Below, in pieces: positions 54,568-63,970 of a DNA stretch of 64,000 nucleotides (within the stretch, counting starts at the first letter, position 1; each line of letters starts with the position of its first letter). The notes under the pieces are model-generated. The model saw nothing but the letters and a program-made list of their open reading frames with translations. It searched no databases and was not told where the DNA came from. Source of the DNA: LZORAL124-50-18 sp051208045 (GTDB lineage Bacteria; Pseudomonadota; Gammaproteobacteria; Pseudomonadales; Oleiphilaceae); the NCBI GenBank assembly GCA_051208045.1, contig JBPJFY010000004.1, positions 257,398-321,397 of the forward strand, read 5' to 3'. A program made the position numbers and the translations under genes.

Positions 54568-55734
54568 ATGAAAAAAATCCGTACCTATAATCACATCGCT
54601 TCTCAGGGCCTGGATGTTTTCCCGAGAGACGACTATGAAGTCGCCAGCGAAATTCCTTCGCCCGATGGCATATTGTTACGCAGCCATAAACTCAAGGAAG
54701 AAACCTTACCACCCACCGTCAAGGCCATTGCTCGTGCCGGAGCGGGTACCAATAACGTGCAGGTTGAAGACTGTACGCGTCAGGGCGTCGTTGTATTCAA
54801 CACGCCCGGCGCTAATGCCAATGCTGTCAAAGAGCTGGTGCTTGCCGGCCTGCTGCTCAGCTGCCGGGGAATCGAGCAAGGTGTCTCATTTATCCGAAGC
54901 AACAAAGACCGTTCTGACGCCGAACTGGCTGCCCTGATGGAGCAGGAAAAGAAACGCTTCAAAGGCTCAGAGCTCGCCGGTAAGACTCTGGGCATTGTCG
55001 GGCTGGGTGCCATTGGCTCTCTCGTCGCTGACATCGCCCTGGCACTGGGCATGAACGTGCTGGGGTATGACCCTGCAATCTCGGTGGAAGCTGCGTGGCG
55101 GCTCTCCAGTGATGTACAGAAAATGGAGAACCTGCAATCCCTGTTGGCTCACTCAGACTATGTCACGCTGCACGTACCTGCCATTGAGGCTACGCACCAC
55201 CTGATCAACTCAGATTCACTCAAATCGCTGAAGCCCGGTGGCGTGATCCTTAATTTTGCCCGAGACAGTATCGTGGACACCCCGGCCATGCTGGAGGCAC
55301 TCAACAGCAAACAGGTCGGAAAATATGTCAGTGACTTTCCTGTCGCCGCGCTGATTGAGCACCCGAATGCATTGCTGATTCCTCACTTGGGCGCCAGCAC
55401 ACTTGAAGCGGAGGAGAATTGTGCGGTCATGGCAGCCCGGCAAATGCGCGATTATCTCGAAAACGGAAACATCACCAACTCGGTGAATTTTCCGACCATT
55501 CGTTTGGAGCGAAGCTCCGGCTATCGCATTGCTTTCGTGAATGAAAACGTCCCGGGTGTGCTGGGGCATGTACTGTCCATTTTTACCGATCGCGAAATCA
55601 ACGTTATCGACATGTTGAACAAAAGCCGGGAAAGTATTGCCTACAACCTGCTCGATATCGAGCAGGAACCCACGGACGAACTGTTGGCGAGCATCAATGA
55701 AATTCCCCATGTCCTGCGGGTAATGGCGCTTTAA
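54568..55734 (+). CDS. serA: D-3-phosphoglycerate dehydrogenase
   Basis: 388 residues. It makes 3-phosphohydroxypyruvate, the substrate of SerC. Substrate/catalytic blocks ARAGAGTNNVQ and VVFNTPGANANAVKELVL lead to the NAD site GIVGLGAIGSLVADIALALG; the His of the catalytic relay is in LIPHLGASTLEAEENC. A C-terminal ACT domain (ENVPGVLGHVLSIFTDREINV) suggests serine feedback. The ATG at 54568 is preferred to a GTG 12 bases upstream. Confidence 0.94.
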   Translation: MKKIRTYNHIASQGLDVFPRDDYEVASEIPSPDGILLRSHKLKEETLPPTVKAIARAGAGTNNVQVEDCTRQGVVVFNTPGANANAVKELVLAGLLLSCRGIEQGVSFIRSNKDRSDAELAALMEQEKKRFKGSELAGKTLGIVGLGAIGSLVADIALALGMNVLGYDPAISVEAAWRLSSDVQKMENLQSLLAHSDYVTLHVPAIEATHHLINSDSLKSLKPGGVILNFARDSIVDTPAMLEALNSKQVGKYVSDFPVAALIEHPNALLIPHLGASTLEAEENCAVMAARQMRDYLENGNITNSVNFPTIRLERSSGYRIAFVNENVPGVLGHVLSIFTDREINVIDMLNKSRESIAYNLLDIEQEPTDELLASINEIPHVLRVMAL

Positions 55735-55746
55735 AAGGAGATCTGT

Positions 55747-56187
55747 ATGCAGTACCTACACACCATGGTTCGTGTCAAAGACCTCGACGCCTCGTTGCAC
55801 TTCTATTGCGATCTTCTTGGATTGACGGAAATCAGTCGACAGGATCATGAACAGGGCCGATTCACGCTCGTTTTTCTCGCTGCGCCTGACGATGAGGCGT
55901 TGGCCCGAGAGCGCAAGGGCCCGATGGTGGAGCTGACTTACAACTGGGATACGGAAGCGTATCAGGGCGGCAGGAATTTCGGCCACCTGGCCTACCGGGT
56001 GGATGATATTTACGCTCTTTGCGAAAAGCTGCAATCGGGTGGCGTAACAATTAACCGTCCCCCCAGGGACGGCTACATGGCGTTTGTGCGTTCGCCCGAT
56101 AACATCTCCGTGGAGTTACTGCAGAAGGGTGATCGCCTCCCACCAACAGAGCCCTGGGCCAGCATGCCAAACACCGGCGAGTGGTGA
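55747..56187 (+). CDS. gloA: Lactoylglutathione lyase (glyoxalase I)
   Basis: 146 residues, a VOC-fold metalloenzyme detoxifying methylglyoxal with glutathione. HTMVRVKDLDASLHFYCDLLG gives the first metal His, FGHLAYRVDDIYALCEKL the second His, VELTYNWDTEAY and FVRSPDNISVELLQ the two Glu ligands. It follows serA by 12 bases with AAAAGGAG upstream, so it is in the serC-serA operon. Confidence 0.92.
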   Translation: MQYLHTMVRVKDLDASLHFYCDLLGLTEISRQDHEQGRFTLVFLAAPDDEALARERKGPMVELTYNWDTEAYQGGRNFGHLAYRVDDIYALCEKLQSGGVTINRPPRDGYMAFVRSPDNISVELLQKGDRLPPTEPWASMPNTGEW

Positions 56188-56190
56188 GCG

Positions 56191-56214
56191 ATTAGGGATT
56201 AGTGGTTAGGGATT
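56191..56214. repeat. 7-bp degenerate tandem repeat after gloA
   Basis: ATTAGGG-ATTAGTG-GTTAGGG-ATT, three near-identical units between convergent gloA and the hydrolase gene. Simple repeat, no gene content. Confidence 0.7.
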
Positions 56215-56221
56215 CAGCAAC

Positions 56222-57136
56222 TCATTCTGCCAAGGCCGCCAAGGTGGCTTGAATGGCCGCCGGGCTGTCTTCCAACATAAAACAATGTCCACCCGGGCAG
56301 GATTGAATCGTACTGTGCGGGTGGATTTTTCTGAGCTTGATTGCTGCGCGTCGAACAAAGGGGTACGTCTTTTTTCCATACAGCATCGTAACGGGCATAT
56401 TAATCCGATGAATCGAGGACCAAAGCTGCCGAGGATAACTGCCGAAGATACCAGCCTCAATCACCGGCGGGCATTTCAGTCGAACGCTACCATCGCTTTC
56501 CTCCCGTGTTGCATCCGAGGCATAACACGCCAACGCCTCCGTACTCCAGTGGGCAAACATGCCCTTCCCCCGCAAGGATTCCACGACGGATACACGGTTC
56601 GGCCACTGCGTACGACGCTTAAGCGTCAATTCTGACAATTTGTTGATAGAGCCATACCCCACAAAATCCGCAAAGGCCATTGCCCCAATCATGGATCGGG
56701 AGAATAATACGGGATCCAGCATTACCAGTTGATCGAAGGGATTCTCCCTACAGCCAACCATAAGGGAAGAAAGCACCCCACCAAAGCTATGTCCGACGGC
56801 AATTTTTTTCACATGCTTCCACGGTTGTCCCAGCGTTTGCCATACGGCAAGGCAATACTCCGCATTGGCATTCCAGCCACGAAACGCACCAGCTGCATCG
56901 CTCTCACCATGTCCTTGTGCGTGTACCAGAAAAAGATCGTAATGAGCAAGCAGCGGGGTGAGAAATGGTGCATACGTCAAAGCGCTGAATCCATTGCCAT
57001 GTATAAAATGAATGACCGGCTTCCCGGTAGGAGGCGTGTGCCAACCTCGTAACATCAGCCCATCCACCTCAAAAGACCAGGGTTTCATACTGGCCTGCAA
57101 TGACCGCACCAGCGGATGTAAATCATTTGCACTCAT
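56222..57136 (-). CDS. Alpha/beta-hydrolase
   Basis: 304 residues. The oxyanion HGNGFSALTY motif, VHAQGHGESD and nucleophile elbow GHSFGG are clear; the late His is in CPGGHCFML. No signal peptide. It could be an esterase or lipase of cytoplasmic location. It overlaps the glycosyltransferase gene by four bases, so the two are translated together and probably work on a common product. Confidence 0.85.
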   Translation of the reverse strand: MSANDLHPLVRSLQASMKPWSFEVDGLMLRGWHTPPTGKPVIHFIHGNGFSALTYAPFLTPLLAHYDLFLVHAQGHGESDAAGAFRGWNANAEYCLAVWQTLGQPWKHVKKIAVGHSFGGVLSSLMVGCRENPFDQLVMLDPVLFSRSMIGAMAFADFVGYGSINKLSELTLKRRTQWPNRVSVVESLRGKGMFAHWSTEALACYASDATREESDGSVRLKCPPVIEAGIFGSYPRQLWSSIHRINMPVTMLYGKKTYPFVRRAAIKLRKIHPHSTIQSCPGGHCFMLEDSPAAIQATLAALAE

Positions 57137-58461
57137 TCGTAAAAGCTCCGGAGCTTATTCAACCGATGTTGATCCTCTGCTGATAGAAAGGTCACATGTT
57201 CTGCAAGTTCGCTCAAAGAAAGATTTGGATAGCCATGATCCCGCAGAAAATGAATCATTTTTAGCGTCTTAAATCCGTCAAACCAATCCAACACAGATTT
57301 CTGCGCCGACTGTGCCGAGGCATACTGATGCTTTATCACCCGCAGCTTCTGCTCAAGATCAGCCGTCTCGGCATAGGTGTGCAGCATATAGCGCTCATCT
57401 GTGGTCAATTTCGGGCCACACTGTTCGAGTGTTTCTTCAAAACTCAGGCCAGCTCGGTTTCCACCATTCTGAATGGCCTGAAGCAACGCCGCCTGGAAAC
57501 ACCTCAATACGTCGAAACACCGCGGGTGATAAAAAATGGGAAAAGAGCACAAATCTGCGCTGTTGCTGACCAACGCCTTCAGCGCGGGCCCGGTACCAAA
57601 CGGCACGCGATGGCTTAACCGCCCGGTGAGCGTTATTTCAGGGGACGCCAGAGAGACGACCTTCCCTACCTTCGCTAATTTGTTCAGGAGATAAAAGTCC
57701 TCTCCCCCTGCTCGCTTCGGAAAACCGCGCACAGAAACATAGTGTGCAAGATGTATCGCCAGCGTACTCCCAATCGTACTGAAAGCGTAGGGTGACCGGG
57801 CATAGACCAACCCCGCCACATAATACCTGAGCTTAAAATCGTACAGTTGACTCACTTGTCCGAGGGCTTCGTTCTGGGGGACATGCCTGAACGGGAAAAC
57901 TACAGCGCTGGTTGTATCATCACAGGCTTTCAGGCCGGCGTCGATATACCCAGCGGGCAAGTGCACATCGGCATCTGTGTTGAATACCAACGGCGTGAGC
58001 ACTCGCAACTGTTTGTAGAGCGCGCACACCAGATCAACACCTATTTTTCGCGCCCGGCCGACCCCTTGTTTCTTCGCGATCAGGTAGTCTCTTTTCGAGC
58101 AGCAATCGACCAACATGCAGTCCGGCAGTCGGCCATCTGCATCCCGTAACCAGGCTATTTGTTTTCCCACAGGCGTTTGCCGGGCATAGCTGGCTAAGAG
58201 ATCTGTCAGCAATTGACGGGTCTGTTGAAGTGGCACCTTGTCCGCATCCACCGGCGCATTGATCACCAACACCACCAGAATATCGCTCCCCTGATCAAAA
58301 ACGCTGCGAAGCAGCGCCAAAACTGAAGCAGCCGGTTCGTCATAGCAGGGGATCACCACCGCCGTTCGATACTCAGCAGACACCCGTTCGGGCAGAAATT
58401 CGACCACTTCAGGCTCAGCATACGTGGCGAGATACCGGTTAAGATTTTGCTCATTGCGCAT
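57133..58461 (-). CDS. GT2-like glycosyltransferase
   Basis: 442 residues. The N-terminal GT-A domain starts AVVIPCYDEP, with metal motif NTDADVHLP at about residue 165-173 and a later GGEDFYLLNKL acceptor-side motif. No membrane helices were seen. The C-terminal 150 residues are helical and unrecognised. Donor and acceptor are unknown; no polysaccharide cluster surrounds it, only the overlapping alpha/beta-hydrolase. Confidence 0.8.
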   Translation of the reverse strand: MRNEQNLNRYLATYAEPEVVEFLPERVSAEYRTAVVIPCYDEPAASVLALLRSVFDQGSDILVVLVINAPVDADKVPLQQTRQLLTDLLASYARQTPVGKQIAWLRDADGRLPDCMLVDCCSKRDYLIAKKQGVGRARKIGVDLVCALYKQLRVLTPLVFNTDADVHLPAGYIDAGLKACDDTTSAVVFPFRHVPQNEALGQVSQLYDFKLRYYVAGLVYARSPYAFSTIGSTLAIHLAHYVSVRGFPKRAGGEDFYLLNKLAKVGKVVSLASPEITLTGRLSHRVPFGTGPALKALVSNSADLCSFPIFYHPRCFDVLRCFQAALLQAIQNGGNRAGLSFEETLEQCGPKLTTDERYMLHTYAETADLEQKLRVIKHQYASAQSAQKSVLDWFDGFKTLKMIHFLRDHGYPNLSLSELAEHVTFLSAEDQHRLNKLRSFYE

Positions 58462-58587
58462 GAGTGCACTTCACAAGGTCAGGTAAAACGATTCAAAATT
58501 TGAAAAAAACGTAACCAGTTGTTACATTTAAATCGTAATAACAACAATAATTCAGGAGCCAGCTCCTACCAACTCGGGTACAACACA

Positions 58588-58668
58588 ATGACGAAATCCA
58601 CCTCACTGAAGTACACCACCATTGGCAGTTTAATAACCTTTCTTTTCTGCTTGGCCGTGACGCTCTAA
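58588..58668 (+). CDS. Possible 26-residue membrane peptide
   Basis: A short frame from ATG to TAA encoding a polar, basic start (MTKSTSLKYTT) and one hydrophobic helix (IGSLITFLFCLAVTL). It has the shape of a small inner-membrane protein. The ribosome site is poor; a 14-base palindrome (AGGAGCCAGCTCCT, 58554-58567) lies upstream. It ends 12 bases before the convergent permease gene. Coding is not proven. Nothing else is seen in 58462-58680. Confidence 0.3.
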   Translation: MTKSTSLKYTTIGSLITFLFCLAVTL

Positions 58669-58680
58669 GATCTGAAGCGT

Positions 58681-61218
58681 TCAAGATTCCCATTGCAGCA
58701 CTTGTTTCGGCGGAACACGGGTCACCGTATTCAGCTGAAGCAGCGTAACCAAACACACCAGCGCCGTGGTACCGGCGATGACTGTGGGCCACAACCCCAA
58801 ATGCAGGGTCACTTTCATATCAAACACCAACGACATCAACGTTGCGACAGCCAGTTCGGCGCAGAGAATCCCCCATGCTGCGGCAAGCACACCAATAACG
58901 ACATACTCCGTGAGCTGCCCGCCTCGCAAAAGCCGGGTGGTCCCCCCCAAGGCGCGCACCATTGCCCCCTCTTTCATACGTACCTGAATCGACGTATTAA
59001 CGATCGCTACGACCACTAACACCGCACCTGTCCCGACAAGCAACAAGAGCAATTCAATTGCGCCGGTTACTTGCTGGATGATGGATCTTATCCGCTCAAT
59101 AAACTGATCCACTTCCAGAATCGAAATCGTTGGAAACGCGGACTGAATGCGATTCAACACCCCTTTCTGGCCTGCTGTTAAATGAAAGCTGGTAATTGAC
59201 GTCGCCGGAAACGGATCAAGTGAACCCGGATTGAACACCATGTAAAAATTCGGCTTCATGGAATCCCATTCCACGCTTCGCACATTGGTGACCCTGGCCT
59301 CCATTGGCCGGTCACCAATCAGAAAGCCAAGCGTATCTCCCACGCCTACCCCCAGCTTCCCGGCCAGCTGGGATTCAATCGACACTTCCGCCGGTGCAAT
59401 GGCGGAGCCTGACTGGCCGACAGTTTCATCCCACCATTGACCGACCACCACTTTATTGGTCTCGGGGATGGCCGCGCTCCAGGTGAGGTTTAACTCGCGA
59501 TTCAGTGCGCCAATTTCCTGTTCTTTGGAGACAACCTGCTTCACGGGCTGGGCGTTAATGGTGACCAACCGCCCGCGAATCATCGGATAGATAGCGGTCA
59601 TCGCCACATTTGACTCACTCAGTAACTGCTGCAACGGCGCTTCCTCATCCGGGCTGATGTTAATGAGAAAATGATTCGGCGCATCTTCCGGCAGAGAGTT
59701 TTGCCACTCACTGACCAGCGATGTTCTCACCATCAGCAAAATAACGAGGACCATTACGGCCGCCGCCAATGAAAAAACCTGCGCACTGACCTGTTTTCCG
59801 TGCCTGGCAAGCCGATGAAGACCCAGCTTGATCACGTAACCTGGATGGCGAGTGAACCAGCCTAATTTAGATACTCGATTCAAACCCCGCAACACAATCG
59901 CAACCAACCCCGCTGTCAACATAAGGAGCGCACCCAGCCCGGCGACCAAGCCGGAAACCAGTCGCACATTCCCCACATACAGCGCCAGCAACCCCATCAA
60001 TCCGACCGCGGTAACCAGCATGACTGGCAATGACAGAGACACCTGGTGAGCGGACTCCCGTAACACAATCATCGGCGACAATTGTTTGAAGTGCCCCAAC
60101 ATCGGCACGATAAAGGCAAAGGCACACACCAGAGTGGCGATCAGCGAAAGTGCGCCCAGCTTCATGACCGATGTAACGGCCAACCCTGAGATGCCAGGAA
60201 GCGCAGCAAATCCTGAAAGCAGAGAAACACCCGAAGAAAATATGAATCCCCCGGCGAATGCACCCAAAATCCACCCGGTGCACGAAACCAGCGCCAGCAT
60301 CCAAAAGTAAATCAAACGAATCTTACTATGACTGCAGCCCAGAGCCTTCAATAGCCCCACCTGGTCAAACTGCGCGTAACTGAACTCACGCCCGGCCACC
60401 AGTATGGCGATGATGGTTAACACAAGTGCGAGTGCGCCACCCAGCGCCAGATACTGTTCCGCCTTTTCCAGCGAGGATGCCACTCGTGGCCGCCCTTCTC
60501 GTACCCCTTGAAATTGCTGCCCGGGCAACAAATCCGATCGCAGTGCTTCTGCATAGCGCTGCAGATCCACTTCTTCACCCGCAAAATAGTACACATAGTC
60601 CAACCGACTGCCTGGTAACAACAATCCGGAGGCCCTGGCATCGTCCACTGAAATCAACACTCGGGGTGCAAGTGACGCAAAGCCCACCTGCATGTCAGGC
60701 TCTTTCACCAATATTTTTGTTACTTTCAGGCTAAGTGTACCCAGCGAAAGCTGACCGCCCAACGCCACATCCAGCAGCGCCAACAAGCGCTCATTTACCC
60801 AGATTTCTCCCGGTGCTGGCGCACTTTTAGATTGCACGACATCTGCGCCTTTCTCGGCTTTCCACTCCACCACACCACGCAAGGGGTAGTTAGCAGACAC
60901 CGCTTTGACCGCGACCAGCTGCATTTCATCGGCATGGCTCAACATCGATCGGAAATTCAAGCCCTCTGCCATTTCCAGGTCGTAATCACCCGAACGGGCC
61001 AGCCAATCGGGATTGACCGGTTTTGAACTGGTGAGCTGTCGATCGGCCGCAAGTAATTCCGATGAACCCGATAGCAGTGCACTGTTCAACGCCAGTTGAA
61101 AGAGCCCGATACAGGAGATCGTTGCCGTTGCCAATACCAACGACACCAACAACATACGAAAGGAACGTTGCCGCGCCGTTTGCCTCAAAAACTTAAGTGC
61201 CAGCGTTAACGAGTGCAT
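58681..61218 (-). CDS. ybbP: FtsX/MacB-like ABC permease (YbbP type)
   Basis: 845-residue inner-membrane protein with a first helix at about 20-40, large periplasmic domains, and two FtsX blocks (helices at about 255-400 and 720-835). The architecture and the partner genes match YbbP. With the ATPase it is predicted to form a complex that extracts or moves lipid or hydrophobic substrates. The ATG at 61218 overlaps the ATPase stop (ATGA). Confidence 0.88.
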   Translation of the reverse strand: MHSLTLALKFLRQTARQRSFRMLLVSLVLATATISCIGLFQLALNSALLSGSSELLAADRQLTSSKPVNPDWLARSGDYDLEMAEGLNFRSMLSHADEMQLVAVKAVSANYPLRGVVEWKAEKGADVVQSKSAPAPGEIWVNERLLALLDVALGGQLSLGTLSLKVTKILVKEPDMQVGFASLAPRVLISVDDARASGLLLPGSRLDYVYYFAGEEVDLQRYAEALRSDLLPGQQFQGVREGRPRVASSLEKAEQYLALGGALALVLTIIAILVAGREFSYAQFDQVGLLKALGCSHSKIRLIYFWMLALVSCTGWILGAFAGGFIFSSGVSLLSGFAALPGISGLAVTSVMKLGALSLIATLVCAFAFIVPMLGHFKQLSPMIVLRESAHQVSLSLPVMLVTAVGLMGLLALYVGNVRLVSGLVAGLGALLMLTAGLVAIVLRGLNRVSKLGWFTRHPGYVIKLGLHRLARHGKQVSAQVFSLAAAVMVLVILLMVRTSLVSEWQNSLPEDAPNHFLINISPDEEAPLQQLLSESNVAMTAIYPMIRGRLVTINAQPVKQVVSKEQEIGALNRELNLTWSAAIPETNKVVVGQWWDETVGQSGSAIAPAEVSIESQLAGKLGVGVGDTLGFLIGDRPMEARVTNVRSVEWDSMKPNFYMVFNPGSLDPFPATSITSFHLTAGQKGVLNRIQSAFPTISILEVDQFIERIRSIIQQVTGAIELLLLLVGTGAVLVVVAIVNTSIQVRMKEGAMVRALGGTTRLLRGGQLTEYVVIGVLAAAWGILCAELAVATLMSLVFDMKVTLHLGLWPTVIAGTTALVCLVTLLQLNTVTRVPPKQVLQWES

Positions 61219-61913
61219 CACACGACGCTCCCACCGGCCAGATGAATCACGCGCCCACATCGCGCTGCAAGCTTTTCATCGTGAGTGACCAACACGAGCG
61301 TTGTCTGATGCTCTTCGTTCAGTTCGAATAACAAGTCAGAAATCTTTTCCCCTGTTTTTGTATCCAGGTTGCCTGTGGGCTCATCCGCGAACAAGATTGC
61401 CGGGTGACAGGCGAAGGCTCGGGCGATGGCCACGCGCTGCTGTTCACCGCCGGAGAGAGAGGAAGGAAAATGATTGATTCGGTGCCCCAGCCCAACCCTG
61501 ACCAAGAATTCTTCTGCGAGCGCACGCGCATTGCTTTGCTGTTTTAACTCCATGGGTAACATGACGTTCTCAACTGCACTGAGTGACGAAAGTAATTGGA
61601 ACGACTGAAATACAAAACCGACTTGCTGAGCGCGCACCCCAGCCCGTTGCTCCTCCGTCATCCGGGCAATATTCGCACCGTTTATCAACACATTCCCTTC
61701 GGTAGGCACATCCATACCCCCAAGTATGCCCAACAGCGTTGTTTTCCCTGATCCGGAAGCACCACAAATCGCCACGGACTCGCTTCGATTGATATCGAGA
61801 CTGACGTCCCGCAAAATTTCGATTGTCTCATCTCCAAAGCGGACGCGCTTACAAACACTTTCCGCCGTTAAAACGGAGTCGGAAGATACTACAGATTCGG
61901 GTAATGCAGACAC
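61218..61913 (-). CDS. ybbA: ABC transporter ATP-binding protein (YbbA type)
   Basis: 231 residues. Walker A GASGSGKTTLL, signature LSGGEQQRVAIARA, Walker B ILFADEPTGNLD and the switch His in VLVTHDEKL. LolD/MacB-class. GTG start; the first 20 residues may be extra. It forms an operon with ybbP and is divergent from tesA, the same arrangement as in E. coli. Confidence 0.92.
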   Translation of the reverse strand: MSALPESVVSSDSVLTAESVCKRVRFGDETIEILRDVSLDINRSESVAICGASGSGKTTLLGILGGMDVPTEGNVLINGANIARMTEEQRAGVRAQQVGFVFQSFQLLSSLSAVENVMLPMELKQQSNARALAEEFLVRVGLGHRINHFPSSLSGGEQQRVAIARAFACHPAILFADEPTGNLDTKTGEKISDLLFELNEEHQTTLVLVTHDEKLAARCGRVIHLAGGSVV

Positions 61914-62063
61914 GTTGGCATACTCTCTTGTTCAAGTCTCGACCATTCTAAAAGAGAACAGAAGTTGACTGCACGGACCCCGCCCTTAAATTATCGTAAT
62001 GAACCGGGATGCGCAGACGATTTAAACTACGGCCTTATACGCATTAACGAAGCGATTCGATTC

Positions 62064-62714
62064 ATGAAGCTGTCCTCTGTGCACCCCGTTCTCCACTTTT
62101 TCCTGCTTGTTTGCTTGCATGTTTACGTATTAGGAGCTGCAAATGTGCAGGCAGAAACGCAAACCCAAGCCAATAAAATACTCGTCTTTGGCGATAGCTT
62201 GAGTGCTGCCTACGGAATTCGGGAAGAAAAAGGCTGGGTGGCACTGCTTCAGGAACGCGCTGGCAGCTATTCCCCTGCCTATCAGGTGATCAATGGAAGT
62301 ATCAGCGGTGAAACGACCGGTGGTGGACTACGTCGGTTGCCTCGGGCGCTCGCTGAACACAATCCGAACATCGTGATCCTGGAATTGGGGGCCAATGATG
62401 GCTTACGGGGCTTTCCACTCAACATTATCCGGAAAAACCTGGAGTCTCTGGTCGCACTCGCGCAAGCGCACAATGCCCGCGTGTTGATTGCAGGCATTCA
62501 CATCCCACCCAATTTTGGCCCGGCATATACTGAGCGCTTTTTCACCCAGTTCCATCAAGTGTCTGAACAGTATAAAACAGCCTACCTGCCCTTTCTTCTG
62601 GATCAGGTTGCGCTCACGCCTGGCCTGCTGCAGGACGATCGACTTCATCCCACAGAAGAAGCTCAACCGCTCATACTCGACAATATCTGGCAGGTTTTGC
62701 AGCCGTTACTTTAG
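62064..62714 (+). CDS. tesA: TesA-like periplasmic thioesterase/arylesterase
   Basis: 216 residues with a signal peptide (FFLLVCLHVYVLGAANVQA). SGNH-hydrolase blocks are complete: FGDSLSAAYG (Ser), NGSISGETTGGG (Gly), LELGANDGLRG (Asn) and the dyad DDRLHPTEEAQ (Asp/His). It should hydrolyse acyl thioesters or lysophospholipid esters in the periplasm. The frame opens 99 bases earlier from TTG, but the ATG at 62064 gives a proper signal peptide. Confidence 0.92.
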   Translation: MKLSSVHPVLHFFLLVCLHVYVLGAANVQAETQTQANKILVFGDSLSAAYGIREEKGWVALLQERAGSYSPAYQVINGSISGETTGGGLRRLPRALAEHNPNIVILELGANDGLRGFPLNIIRKNLESLVALAQAHNARVLIAGIHIPPNFGPAYTERFFTQFHQVSEQYKTAYLPFLLDQVALTPGLLQDDRLHPTEEAQPLILDNIWQVLQPLL

Positions 62715-62715
62715 G

Positions 62716-63624
62716 TCACTTCAAGACCAGTACATCGCAGGGCAGCCGATCCAGGACATACTCAGTTGTACTTCCCACGGTCAGCTGAGCTAACCGCCCA
62801 CGACTCATCCCCCCCATTACCACAATATCCAACCCGCTCTCTTCGGCAATGTTGGGCAAGAGTTGACGCACATCTCCCTCTTCAAAATGCAACTGAGCGG
62901 AGACTTCCACATCGGCGGAAAGTAATCGCTGCATAGCCACTTCATGACGCTTTTTCACCGCAACTTTTATTTCTTCTACCTCAGAAGCCAACTCATCCAA
63001 CTCCAGGAGCAATCCGGTAGGTGCAACCTCAAATGTGTGGATCACATGCAACTCGCCGGGCAACGTGCTGCACAACGCATGGGTGGCGTCGAGAAGTTGA
63101 TGAGATAAGGGGCAGGTACCGTCTTCGCCGGTTTCCTTTATCGGATCCACAGCGGCTCCTATCCGAATAGTGGTATCGTAGTCTCGGTCTTTGACAAACA
63201 ATAACGGCGTGCCGGACGCACGTATCAGGTGCCAATCGGTATGAGTAAAAATACTTCGGTTAATCACGCCATGATGATGCGTCTGCTTGATAATCAAATC
63301 GGCTTTGATTTCCTGGGCGCGACTCAGGATCGCTTCATGTAGCGGGTGCGCCCATTCCAGATGACAAGTAATGCGCTCACTCGGAATGCCGAGCTTTTCA
63401 GCCAGTTGCCCCATGGGCTTGAGTTTTTCAAGCAAAAAATCATGTTTTGCCTGTTCCAGCTTCTCAGCACTGTAGAAGTTTTCCAGAACCACATTCAGCC
63501 GATAGTCAAACACTGCCAGCTCAACGCCCGCTTTATGACGAGAGGAAAACGTTTCCGCACGCTTGATGATATTTGTATTGTCACCATAAGGGTCAACAAC
63601 TACGAGAATTTTGGAAATGTTCAT
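62716..63624 (-). CDS. UspE-like tandem universal stress protein
   Basis: 302 residues, two Usp domains (about 1-145 and 155-302). The second ends GLDIVVMGGMSRGRLAQLTVGSTTEYVL, the typical nucleotide-binding motif; the first has IKQTHHHGVINRSIF, as in UspE. A cytoplasmic stress protein. GGAGG lies nine bases before the ATG. It is convergent with tesA, one base apart. Confidence 0.9.
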   Translation of the reverse strand: MNISKILVVVDPYGDNTNIIKRAETFSSRHKAGVELAVFDYRLNVVLENFYSAEKLEQAKHDFLLEKLKPMGQLAEKLGIPSERITCHLEWAHPLHEAILSRAQEIKADLIIKQTHHHGVINRSIFTHTDWHLIRASGTPLLFVKDRDYDTTIRIGAAVDPIKETGEDGTCPLSHQLLDATHALCSTLPGELHVIHTFEVAPTGLLLELDELASEVEEIKVAVKKRHEVAMQRLLSADVEVSAQLHFEEGDVRQLLPNIAEESGLDIVVMGGMSRGRLAQLTVGSTTEYVLDRLPCDVLVLK

Positions 63625-63774
63625 TTGATGCTGTCCTCCAGAATACCTGCCGTCCTTTTATCCAGACGATGTTCTCCCACGCCTCGCTAACAGTAAATGT
63701 AGCGCGATCACGCATGGATTGCGTGGTTTAAAACTGCGTCGTCGGTTATTTTCCATTTTTTTCCAGCTAAGGTG

Positions 63775-63803
63775 TTGACGCACCGCAGGATTATTATTAA
63801 TAT
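63775..63803 (+). promoter_or_regulatory. tRNA-Asn promoter
   Basis: TTGACG (63775-63780), a 17-base spacer and TATAAT-like TAATAT (63798-63803), then a GC-rich discriminator (TCGCGCCGC), as is usual for stringently controlled stable-RNA genes. It lies about 12-20 bases before the mature tRNA. Confidence 0.85.
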
Positions 63804-63821
63804 TCGCGCCGCTGATGACGT

Positions 63822-63897
63822 TCCTCGATAGCTCAGTTGGTAGAGCAACGGACTGTTAATCCGTGGGTCGCTGGTTCGAGCCCAGCTCGAGGAGCCA
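63822..63897 (+). tRNA. tRNA-Asn (anticodon GTT)
   Basis: The acceptor stem TCCTCGA pairs with TCGAGGA, followed by G and an encoded CCA. The D arm has AGTTGGTAGA, the anticodon loop is CTGTTAA with GTT at 63855-63857, and the T arm has GGTTCGAGCC. All arms pair. 76 bases including CCA. Confidence 0.97.
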
Positions 63898-63970
63898 TTT
63901 TTCTCAGCACACTTCTTGTCGATTATGGTTAAAACACGGATTACATCCGTGGTGAATGCAGTGCATCCAC

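Noticed and set aside
58493..58792. A 99-codon minus-strand frame after the permease gene
   Set aside because: It overlaps the permease gene start-to-end region in another frame and has no homology or ribosome site; the region holds the convergent gene ends.
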